Assembly (NCBI GenBank): GCA_025201865.1
Contig: MU602764.1
Coordinates: forward strand, 19,550-39,350
From: Ramicandelaber brevisporus
Taxonomy: Eukaryota > Kickxellomycota > Ramicandelaberales > Ramicandelaberaceae
Reading direction: 5' to 3'
DNA length: 19,801 nt
The notes below the pieces were generated by a model. That model had not been told where the DNA came from and searched no databases. It saw only the letters and a program-made list of their open reading frames with translations. This document shows, piece after piece, positions 8,948-16,960 of the stretch. The position numbers and the translations under genes are program-made. Numbering within the stretch: position 1 is the first letter of the stretch; every line of letters starts with the position of its first letter.

Positions 8948-9092
8948 CACACACTCCCGTCGACGGTCTTTGCTTTCTTTGCTTTCTTTGTAGTTGTGTT
9001 TTGCGTGAATTTGCAAGCAAGAGTGGATTCGTGGAGCCAAAACACGCTTACCCCTTCCTCTTTCTCAATACTACTTTTTCATAGACGCCTTG
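8948..9092. promoter_or_regulatory. 145-bp bidirectional promoter shared by Nudix and inositol 5-phosphatase genes
   Basis: The two start codons (8947 minus, 9093 plus) are 145 bases apart with no gene between. The stretch has a direct repeat TTTGCTTTC / TTTGCTTTC near 8969-8990, a CGTCGACG palindrome just before it, and a pyrimidine-rich CCTTCCTCTTTCTC close to the plus-strand start. I see no TATA box. That both promoters lie here follows from the spacing. Confidence 0.55.
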
Positions 9093-9440
9093 ATGATGAA
9101 GCCTGCATACATTGCCCTATCACCCGTCAACGGGCCGATTGCAGATAGCACAGCTACGGTAGCTGCCACCTCGCTGAGTAGCACCAGTCTTGGCTCAGCC
9201 ACGGCCGCCACGACTATGGCAGCTCTTGCAACCTCGCCGATCCTTGGTCTCTCCTCTGGCGCAATAGCGACGCGTCCCAGTGCCATCAAGTCTGCTGCTA
9301 CATCCGGCCAGCCAGCAGACACGCCGCTGGCTCGACGAAACCGTGGAATTGTGCAGCGGCTCTTGCGACCAAACAGCGGCGAATGCTGTGTAATGTCAAT
9401 CCCATGTCTCCACATTAGTATCGATTCATCTTCTTCACCT

Positions 9441-9478
<38 letters not shown>

Positions 9479-9810
9479 TGGTGCCAGTGGTGCTCTTCTT
9501 CCAGGGCTAGCAGCCATCGTAACAGCGCCATCTCTTGCTCACGATGTGCCTGAGACAGCAGTATTCTTTTTGAGTAGCAGTCACGAGCGGTCTACAATTG
9601 TCCAAAGTGTGCTGCCAATCACGAGCTCAACTTCATTTAACATTGTACAGACGAGGACAACTTCACCGATAGTGGCTCCTTCCGAAAGTGCATTAATCGA
9701 AGCCATGTCAGACGAGTTGGGGACCAGCATCACTAGCAATGCATCTGAAGTGCCATCGATTGCTCAGTCGCTTAGCGGCATCACAGTTACTCCAGCATCT
9801 CCACAGTTGA

Positions 9811-9845
<35 letters not shown>

Positions 9846-12800
9846 AAACAACAACAGCAGTCACCTTCAAGGTCTGTTGGTACTGGTACAGACATTGCCG
9901 AGCAGCTCTCAAAACTGGCCGACTTTGTTCTTCGGATTCATACAGATGCCGCAGAAATGACGCTTTCGTTTGAGTCAATGGCTGACCTGCAAAAGTTTAT
10001 TCAAATCTTGCGAGTTCATATACAGGCTGCTCAGTGCGATGCCATCTTTGATGCACTTGGCCCAACTCATTCATGGCTCAGCTATTACAGAACAGAAGTC
10101 TCACCAGTAGCAGTAGAGTCTCCCGGGTCTCCTTCCGCAGTAGCGGTAACACCACCAGCAGCACCAGTGGCAGTCAATCCAATACGAAACTCACTCGACT
10201 CTATTATCACCCGACTGCATGGCAAGAGTATATTTGATATTGATTTGGATGATCTGGGCGAATTGAACACCAATCGGCCAATGGCAACTCCTGTCACAGA
10301 TCTGTTTGATTTGGCGGCTGATCCAACCGGTGCAATGGGCCGTGATTCAGCCAGCGATGATATCGCATTGAGTCGCGATGTACGAGATGCATTCATTCTG
10401 CGCGAGCTACATTTACGCTCTTCAGCAGAGTTTATTGAGAGTGGTTCATTACGCATCGTTGCTGGCACTTGGAATGTCAACGGTCGACCAGCCACTGAGT
10501 CGTTGCGTACTTGGCTTCGCCCACGTCCTGTGCCACCGCCAACAAGCGAGCCAGTCTCTCCATCAATTGCACCAACTGACCAGATTCACACCGATTTGTA
10601 CGTTGTTGGTTTGCAGGAGGTCGACTTGTCCAAAGAAGCCTATCTGGTTCTCGATTCAACCAAAGAACAAGAGTGGTCACGTGCAATTGAACTTGCAATC
10701 AACTCATCATCTCTTCCGCAGCATCCACAATATCGCAAAGTGGCATCTAAACAGCTCATTGGCATGCTTGTTCTCGTTTATGCTCGGCTCGAAATTGCTG
10801 ATGATATTCATGACATTCGGGTGGATTCTGTTGGCACTGGCATTATGGGCATTATGGGCAACAAGGGCGGAGTGGCAATTCGGCTGATGTATCAGTTTAC
10901 AACAATGTGTTTTGTCAACTCACATTTGGCCCACGACGTCACACAGATTGAGAGACGCAATCAGGATTACATGGATATCTGCAGAAGAATGACATTTAAT
11001 GATAGATATCAACAAAATGACACTGTCAACATACAACCAACGCCAAAGACTGAACAGCCTCCTCCTCCTCCTCCTCCTCCTCCTCTCGCTTCCTCTCCAG
11101 CTACAGAGCCATCTCAAGCCACACCCGAAGAAACCTACTCTCGAGAAGGCGATACTCTCATTAAAGCGCCAGAAATTGAGCCAAAACGAGATATTAGCAG
11201 CGAGATTAAAGCAGCCACAGTCGAGCGTACTCGGTTCAGTTCTCCTCATCAATATGCCCGTGCAACCAGCATTTATCATCTCTCGTCTGATCCGTTTGCC
11301 AGCCTACTGCGAGGCATCGAGTTTCCAGTGCCATCTGCAACAGCAGTTGTCTCAAAACGTAGCGCAAATGCAAGCTCTCAAGCATCGATCGACCCAAGCG
11401 TAACTCGAGCTTCTACCATCTTTGAAGCCGATGCAGTGCTTTGGATTGGCGATCTCAACTATCGTGTTCCATTGACTGATGAACGAGTGCGTATGACATT
11501 GCTGGGTGGCCAATATGACGTATTGCTTGAACACGATCAGCTGCGCACAGTGCAAAAGGAAGGCCAGGCATTTGCTGACTTCCGTGAGGGTGAGATTCGA
11601 TTCCCGCCCACATTCAAGTATGAGATTGGCAGTCATGCGCTGGATGAGAAGAGAGTTCCGTCTTGGTGCGATAGAGTGCTGTGGTGGACTCGTCAGCCTT
11701 CAAGCATAGAAGCTCCGTCAACTGGCATTGTGCCAACCAGCGAGAAGATTGATGAAATGGTCTCACTGCGTAGCTATTATTCTCCAACTTCATCGTATTC
11801 GCTGAGCGATCACAAGCCAGTTGCAGCTGTATTCGATGTTAACGTGAAATGCTTCAACAAGCAAAAGTATACCGAGACTCATGATGCATTGGTGCGTGAA
11901 TTTGACCGTCTTGAAAGCACATGTGTTCCAGCTGCAGTTTTGGTTGTTAAAGATGCTAGCGGCAGTCGCGACGTTGACTTGGGCACTGTTCGAATTGGTG
12001 AGTTTGTATCGAAGGCAGTTACTCTTCAAAACACTGGGTTTGTTCCGCTTCGCTTTGCAGTGTCTCAAATGAGTCAAAATGGAAACAACACAGCACTTCA
12101 AACATGGGCTGTCCCCTCGGTTGGCACATTGATGCCTGGTGCCTCAGTTGATCTTTCAATCACTACACTGGTGGATCCCCGCATCGTTAACATGGCAGAA
12201 TCGACAGTGTTTGACATGATGGAGCCAAATGGATTAAACACAACGCTCATTGTGCATATTCGCAGAGGCAGTCAGCTCTTCATTCCAGTCAATGGCCAGC
12301 TTGAGAAATCATGCTTTGGATTGCCATTGGATGTACTAACGAGTAACCAAACACCTGTCAGAGAGACTGAAGTGAGTGTGTTGAAAATGGCCAAGCAGTC
12401 TGTTCATCATCGATCATTGCCTGTTGAACTGTGGAAACTCACCGACTTTATCATGCAACAAATGAATAAATTCAACGAGTCACCAGCAGCAGAGTCAACC
12501 GCAGCCGTACCACCGACGATGACAGCAACCGGCGCTGAGACGACATCGGACACGCACTCAATTGAGACAGTGATTGCACTCCCGCAACTGTTCGCATCTC
12601 GTGGCGATCCTGCCTGCGTCCAAGTCATTCGAGAGTGTCTCGATACTGGCGCTGATATCTCTCCACAATGCGCCAGCGCAGGGTTTGACTCTACAACAGC
12701 CATGCTATCAGCAGCTGAAACTCTCGTTCGGTTCTTTGCCTTCTTGCCGCAGCCTCTCATTCCACGCGAGCAATTGGCTGGCTGTCTGCTGTCGGTGTCT

Positions 12801-13361
12801 GGCCCGACGGCTGTGAGCGCAGCCGATGCCCACTTGCTGAACCAGGCAGACACCATTCCACATCACTGTATGAATGTCTTCATGTACACTATGGCCTTCT
12901 TGCAAATGGTGTGTCAGAAGGGATATGGTGATCGCAATAGAGTTGCTGCATTGTTTGCTCATGTTTTGCTGCGAGTATCAAAGTTGCCAGCGTCAGCCAT
13001 TGATACCACACCATACATGGAAACTGTACGTCTTCAGCAGCTGCAACAGCAACAGCAGCAAGCGCAGCAAGCACAAGCACAAGCGCAACAGACTTCAGGA
13101 AGACGCGATAACCGATTCATGAGCATTCCATCGGCAACACCTACCGATGGTCGTGATTTGGCTTCATCCCTCTCTCCAACAATTCAAACGCCAGTTACTG
13201 CCACATTCCCGGCTGATTCAGACACAAATGAATCGACATCGACTGCATCCATTGTGGCTGCTACCCTCTCTGCGGAGAACTTGGCTAAGCTCGATCCTGT
13301 AACTACTGCTCGACTCGCCACCGACTTTATCAAACAGTTTCTCGGCAAGAACTCATCTTAA
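9093..13361 (+). CDS. OCRL: OCRL/INPP5B-type inositol polyphosphate 5-phosphatase with ASH and RhoGAP-like domains
   Basis: The protein is 1422 aa; two adjacent ATGs lie at 9093 and 9096. Such enzymes remove the 5-phosphate from PI(4,5)P2 and related lipids at endosome, Golgi and ciliary membranes. A divergent PH-like region (about 95-315) is broken by 12 Gln (9441-9476) and a second Q tract (9813-9860). The catalytic domain is about 451-915: GTWNVNGR (W460), LQEVDLS (E509), MGNKGG (N590), NSHLAHD (H611), WIGDLNYR (D787), PSWCDRVLW (D860) and SDHKP (H907). All key family motifs are present, so activity is expected. Between the MTF motif and WIGDLNYR sits an insert of about 140 residues with a nine-Pro run; it is open reading frame throughout, so I keep it as coding. 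An ASH-type beta domain follows (about 940-1080, VDLGTVRIGEFVSKAVTLQN). Last is a RhoGAP-like domain (about 1105-1310, ETLVRFFAFLPQPLIP) where the usual finger Arg after Phe is Ala. A fourth Q/A-rich stretch is near 1315-1335. OCRL and INPP5B cannot be told apart here. Confidence 0.9.
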
Positions 13362-13417
13362 CTATCTTTTTTTCGTTTAACGTAACTCGCTTGCACTGCT
13401 CTCCTATTATTAGTATT

Positions 13418-13438
13418 ACAACAACAACAACAACAACA

Positions 13439-13493
<55 letters not shown>
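13418..13493. repeat. compound trinucleotide microsatellite (ACA)n(ACT)n
   Basis: About seven ACA units (13418-13440) run directly into about 18 ACT units (13439-13493), ending in degenerate ACTATT. It lies in the 3' untranslated region of the 5-phosphatase gene, and is followed by a T run just after 13500. Length is probably variable between strains (inference from the perfect repeat). Confidence 0.9.
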
Positions 13494-13535
13494 TTACTAT
13501 TCAGTTTTTTTTTTTTACATTTCAACTTTTTTGGA

Positions 13536-13541
13536 ATTAAA
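13536..13541 (+). terminator. possible poly(A) signal of the 5-phosphatase gene (ATTAAA)
   Basis: ATTAAA, a common variant signal, lies about 175 bases after the TAA stop at 13361 and after the microsatellite. No AATAAA was seen closer on this strand. Confidence 0.35.
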
Positions 13542-13552
13542 GTCTCAAGAAC

Positions 13553-13568
13553 AGCTAACTAGTTAGCT
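13553..13568. repeat. perfect 16-bp palindrome between convergent genes
   Basis: AGCTAACTAGTTAGCT is identical to its reverse complement. It sits 30 bases beyond the NDUFB3 stop and near the end of the opposing transcript. It could fold as a hairpin-like cruciform or bind a dimeric protein; no function is known to me. Confidence 0.6.
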
Positions 13569-13597
13569 AGAATGGGTCTTCTCTGTCTGTCTTCAGC

Positions 13598-13834
13598 TTA
13601 GTGCTTGTCTTTTGTGTCCGCGGAATGCTGTGTCTTATCGTACAGATACTCTCCAACGCAGTAAGCCGTGAAAATAACCGTCGCAATACCGAGACCCGGG
13701 AACATACCTCTCAAGTTGTTGCGGAAGCCAAAGAACGAGTGATTGCGCCAGACGTCGGCCTTGGCCCACGGATCGTGGTGTGGCTTCGCTGGTGGCGTAA
13801 GGATCTTCTTCAAGAGAGTTCTGTCAACTGCCAT
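13598..13834 (-). CDS. NDUFB3: NADH:ubiquinone oxidoreductase (complex I) subunit NDUFB3/B12
   Basis: A 78-aa accessory subunit of the membrane arm of mitochondrial complex I. The diagnostic pattern is DPWAKADVWRN (residues about 21-31), matching the family's DPW.R.EAWR, followed by a single membrane segment GLGIATVIFTAYCVGEYLY (about 48-66) and a short charged tail. The FPGLGIATV..TAYC core is close to fungal versions, with a shorter N-terminus than the animal protein. The start ATG 13834 gives MAVDRTLLKKILTPP, without a cleavable presequence, as is usual for this subunit. The gene is convergent with the 5-phosphatase and divergent from the zinc-finger gene. No intron is needed. Confidence 0.88.
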   Translation of the reverse strand: MAVDRTLLKKILTPPAKPHHDPWAKADVWRNHSFFGFRNNLRGMFPGLGIATVIFTAYCVGEYLYDKTQHSADTKDKH

Positions 13835-14395
13835 CGCTTCGTGTAAAGATCCGTAAAACTGGTGATGTCGGCACGCTCGTTCCGGAAGAGAAAAAAATAT
13901 TTGGGCGAATTCGTTTGGGAAGAGGTTAATTTGAAATTCGGGCAGGCAAACAACAGTGAATGTAGGTGATATCTACCGAAGTGCGGTTGCGATAGCAGTA
14001 ACAAAGACAATGACCACGCATTGTATCAACACTTTTATTCTTCGAGCATGAATGTTATATATCTAGATGATGATACTGTTCAAAAAAAAAAAGATGCTCA
14101 GAACCTCCGCTTCTTCACTGCCATTGAAATTCCAGTTGAGCACAAACTGCTTCATTTGACCACACAGTGCATGAATGTAGTTGAACGATGAACGTGCTTA
14201 TTACTGGAAATAGTGTGAATGGGTGAAGTCGAGTTATCGACTTTATTCGCGTTTGTTTTGTTTTGTTTGGTCACACGAAACGAGGTGACTGGTTTGCTCT
14301 CTCTGCTCTCAACTACTCGACTGAAGATTGACCACTACCACTAACAGCTACAGAACAGAACAGAGCAGTTGATCTACCCAGCCAGTCAGCCAGTT
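13835..14395. other. divergent intergenic region between NDUFB3 and the zinc-finger gene
   Basis: This 561-base region holds both promoters. Inside it, 14048-14191 on the plus strand is a 47-codon open frame beginning ATG AAT GTT, with gene-like codon choice over its second half. The opposite strand also reads well there (KQFVLNWNFNGSEEAEVL) and is followed by AATAAA at 14039-14034, with an acceptor-like CTATTTCCAG upstream. I cannot say whether either strand is a real small gene, so neither is called as CDS. A run of 11 A lies at about 14083-14093. The T-rich block around 14250-14270 (GTTTTGTTTTGTTTGG) is close upstream of the zinc-finger gene. Confidence 0.35.
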
Positions 14396-15238
14396 ATGTC
14401 GACTGTGAAGATCAAGACAGAGCCAACAACAGCAACGGCAGCAGCAGCAGCAGCAGTCGCCGTGAAAGTCAAGCTCGAGCCAAGTCTCTCCACAGCTGAT
14501 ATCAAACTCGAGCAGCACACTTCAGACATTGACACCAAAGTCGAGTCTGACTCGGAAGATGACAGCGAAGAAGAGTACATCAAATCTGAGAGCGACGATG
14601 GCGATGATGAAGACACCGACCAGAATCAGCGACGTTTCATCTGCGAATACCCTGGATGCAACTGTAGATACAAGCTTATTGGCGATCTGAAAAGACATCA
14701 ACATGAGCACAGACTCCAAACCTGGATAAATATACATGGAAAGACTTACATTCTGGGTCGACAGTCGTTAAATGATAGATGGATATGCCCAATTTTGGAT
14801 TGTGAAATGACGTCCAAAACCATTGATGCTTTACGTTGTCATATACGAGCACATCATGGCAACGCTATTGAACAGCAACAGCAGCCAGTTCGGTTTACTC
14901 GTTACAAATATTATTTCCTTGATGTGGATGACTTTTATGTAAATGGAGTTCGTTGCGGCTACTATAATACTATTGGAGTGTTCATTTGTCACGAATGTCG
15001 ATTGGTGCCAGAATGTCTTTTAACACATTTACAACAGAAACATGGATATGATGAGAAATCGATTGACAACTCTGCTCTGCCAGACAATGCAGTAAATGCG
15101 AATGCTGATCCCAATATTAATCAACACACTAGTAACACACATCTCGCGGCAGCAATTAGCCGGCCATATCGGCAGCGTCATCCGGATATTGCTCAAGGCT
15201 GGTTATGCGTTACATCAGATTGTGGCTATTGTGGATAA
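14396..15238 (+). CDS. C2H2 zinc-finger protein, 5' part of a gene broken by a local duplication
   Basis: From ATG 14396 the frame gives 280 aa and stops at TAA 15236-15238. Residues 1-65 are a Lys/Glu-rich leader with repeated SUMO-type motifs (IKTE, VKLE, IKLE, TKVE, IKSE) and a strongly acidic patch. Then comes finger module A: CEYPGC...H...H, then CPILDC...H...H, then a CHEC...H....H unit preceded by an unusual FYVNG.RCGY segment. The module ends in WLCVTSDCGYCG, where the stop removes the His pair of the fourth finger. The rest of module A, including those His residues, is found in the next frame. This is probably a nuclear DNA-binding protein (inference from fingers). The truncated product would keep three fingers, so it might still be made. 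I do not recognise a named family. Confidence 0.75.
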   Translation: MSTVKIKTEPTTATAAAAAAVAVKVKLEPSLSTADIKLEQHTSDIDTKVESDSEDDSEEEYIKSESDDGDDEDTDQNQRRFICEYPGCNCRYKLIGDLKRHQHEHRLQTWINIHGKTYILGRQSLNDRWICPILDCEMTSKTIDALRCHIRAHHGNAIEQQQQPVRFTRYKYYFLDVDDFYVNGVRCGYYNTIGVFICHECRLVPECLLTHLQQKHGYDEKSIDNSALPDNAVNANADPNINQHTSNTHLAAAISRPYRQRHPDIAQGWLCVTSDCGYCG

Positions 15239-15337
15239 GTAAGACATGGATATGATGAGAAGCCGGCCATATCGGCAGCGTCATCCGGATATTGCTCAAG
15301 GCTGGTTATGCGTTACATCAGATTGTGGCTATTGTGG
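15158..15337. repeat. 77-bp perfect direct repeat with 26-bp spacer (103-bp period) inside the zinc-finger gene
   Basis: 15158-15234 and 15261-15337 are identical over 77 bases. The spacer 15235-15260 contains the stop codon, then 17 bases (15244-15260) that are a further copy of 15040-15056 from the same gene. The structure therefore reads as a duplication of 15040-15234 whose second copy lost 15057-15157. The 103-base period is one more than a multiple of three, which accounts for the frame change. Perfect identity suggests a recent event, or an assembly or polymerase artefact. Confidence 0.9.
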
Positions 15338-16514
15338 CTACGCAGCTTCTACTAAGAGAGACCACAGGAAAAATGCTCATCAAAGTGAACGGATAATTAC
15401 TGTCCAGGCACTCGCTTTGCGTCTTGCGTATACCAAATCGAACTCTTGTTACTTTCTTATTGTTCGCATTGACCAAATCACGACCAGTAGTAGCAGAGTG
15501 AGTCGGCACAAACTCGACTACAGCCACAGTGGATTGAAGACACAAGATGAGAATGGAGATGATACTAGTCAGAATGAGTCTACAGATGAATCCAACCAGA
15601 GGCGACAATGGAAATGTGAATATCATAATTGCGGGCAGCTCTTCAACACAGCTAAACTACTCAGTGTACATCGACGCGAACATAAACTGGAAGTTGTGAT
15701 TAATGTACAGAGTAACAGTTACACCCTTAGCCGCCAATCTTTAGATGATCGATGGGAATGTCCAGTTCCAGATTGTGAAGCGACATGCAAAACAGCTCAA
15801 GCGACCTATATGCATATTCAAAAGTTCCATGGTGCATCAATGAATCATAAACGAGCTAACAATGAAGACTACGATAATAGTCAGCAGCAGCAGCAGCAGC
15901 AAAATAGCAAGAGGAGACAATTCACCCGATTTTATTTAAAAGTGGATGAGTTTTATGTGAATGGAGCTCGCTGTGGTTATCATACAACGACTGGAGTGTT
16001 CCTGTGTTACGAATGTCGATTGGTGCCGGAATGTCTGCTCACTCATTTACAGCAGAAACATGCATTTGATGAAAAGTCAATTACTAACTCTGCTCTGCCA
16101 GAAAGTGCAGTCAATGCAAGTGCCAGTCCCAACATTAATCAACATACCAGCAACGCACATCTTGCTTCAGCAATCAACCAGCCATATCAGCAGCAGCATC
16201 AGGATATTGTTCAAGGTTGGCTGTGTATTACATCCAACTGTGGTTATTGTGGTTACTCAGCTAATGGTAAGAGTGATCACAAGAAAAGTATGCATCATGG
16301 TGAACAGATAATTACTAGCCCGGCACTCGTACTGCGATTATATTTTGGGAAAATACAAAGTTCAAGTTTTCTCATTACTAGACTGGATACAGCCACCAAC
16401 AATAGCAGCAAGTCAGATAACTCGGCTAATCACCATGATAACGAGTGTGATGACGAAGACGATGGCGATGAACTAGTGCTGAGCGATATGGGTTCAGATG
16501 ATGATATCCATTAG
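15246..16514 (+). CDS. C2H2 zinc-finger protein, 3' part of the same gene
   Basis: 422 aa if translated from ATG 15246, which itself lies in the inserted spacer. It begins by re-reading the end of module A (SRPYRQRHPDIAQGW, now with a full CVTSDC...H....H finger). It continues into module B, a second copy of the whole four-finger unit: CEYHNC, CPVPDC, the FYVNG.RCGY segment with CYEC...H, then WLCITSNC...H. Modules A and B align along their length, with near-identical segments such as CRLVPECLLTHLQQKH. The C-terminus is acidic (DECDDEDDGDE-type). Removing 103 bases between the two repeat copies would rejoin both parts into one frame of 671 codons, so I take the two frames as one gene. Independent translation from 15246 is possible but less likely. 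Seven Gln occur near 15884-15903. Confidence 0.7.
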   Translation: MDMMRSRPYRQRHPDIAQGWLCVTSDCGYCGYAASTKRDHRKNAHQSERIITVQALALRLAYTKSNSCYFLIVRIDQITTSSSRVSRHKLDYSHSGLKTQDENGDDTSQNESTDESNQRRQWKCEYHNCGQLFNTAKLLSVHRREHKLEVVINVQSNSYTLSRQSLDDRWECPVPDCEATCKTAQATYMHIQKFHGASMNHKRANNEDYDNSQQQQQQQNSKRRQFTRFYLKVDEFYVNGARCGYHTTTGVFLCYECRLVPECLLTHLQQKHAFDEKSITNSALPESAVNASASPNINQHTSNAHLASAINQPYQQQHQDIVQGWLCITSNCGYCGYSANGKSDHKKSMHHGEQIITSPALVLRLYFGKIQSSSFLITRLDTATNNSSKSDNSANHHDNECDDEDDGDELVLSDMGSDDDIH

Positions 16515-16960
16515 GCAGGAACAGTGACAGTATCTACAAAACTTTAACTACCACAATTTCATCGGTTTAATATTTGATATTTGAGGACAGTGGCCTAATG
16601 ATGTGTGTAATCGTCGCTCTGAGTATATGGATGTGTACAAGTAGCAACCTATTGGTGTAGAGTAAACTATATAGCACTTACAGCGGGTTTGACAAAACAG
16701 TTGTTCTCCACCAATATCGAGACTCATGACAGCTGAACGAGACGCATTCATAGAAGAGAGGTGTTGATACAGAGTGTGGTCGTTGCCTTTATTGCTGTTA
16801 CCACAGCTCCGCTGCGATACATATTACCTACTTGTTCTGTTGTTTGTCTGCCCGAATTTTAGTTCGCCCGCTCCATCTACACAAACAATAAACAGCAACC
16901 CTGTGCACGCTTCATCAGCCCTTCTGGTTCATCACTGTTTTCGATCGCTCAGGTTTGCTG
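16515..16960. other. intergenic: 3' end of the zinc-finger gene and promoter of UBR7
   Basis: 446 bases between two genes on the same strand. AATAAA at 16887-16892 could serve the zinc-finger transcript, but lies only about 70 bases before the UBR7 ATG. An open frame on the minus strand (16548-16751) has no recognisable features. A pyrimidine-rich stretch near 16810-16860 may belong to the UBR7 core promoter. Nothing else is visible. Confidence 0.4.

Larger units (their letters stand above)
13362..13597. other. convergent 3' region between 5-phosphatase and NDUFB3
   Basis: This 236-base gap between two convergent stops contains the compound microsatellite, a 12-base T run, an ATTAAA signal and a short palindrome, which are listed separately. 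No open frame of interest was seen. Confidence 0.5.

Noticed and set aside
10378-10887. 169-codon plus frame inside the 5-phosphatase gene
   Set aside because: Shadow frame of a confidently identified catalytic domain.
11000-11425. Treating the proline-rich stretch of the 5-phosphatase as an intron
   Set aside because: The frame stays open for over 400 bases and I saw no convincing donor/acceptor pair in the correct phase, so it is kept as coding.
13810-14010. 66-codon minus-strand frame overlapping the NDUFB3 start
   Set aside because: It is a different register over NDUFB3 and its 5' UTR; NDUFB3 itself has clear family motifs.
15246-16514. The second zinc-finger frame as an independent gene
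   Set aside because: Its ATG lies in the copied spacer and its first residues repeat the end of the upstream frame, so one broken gene explains both better.
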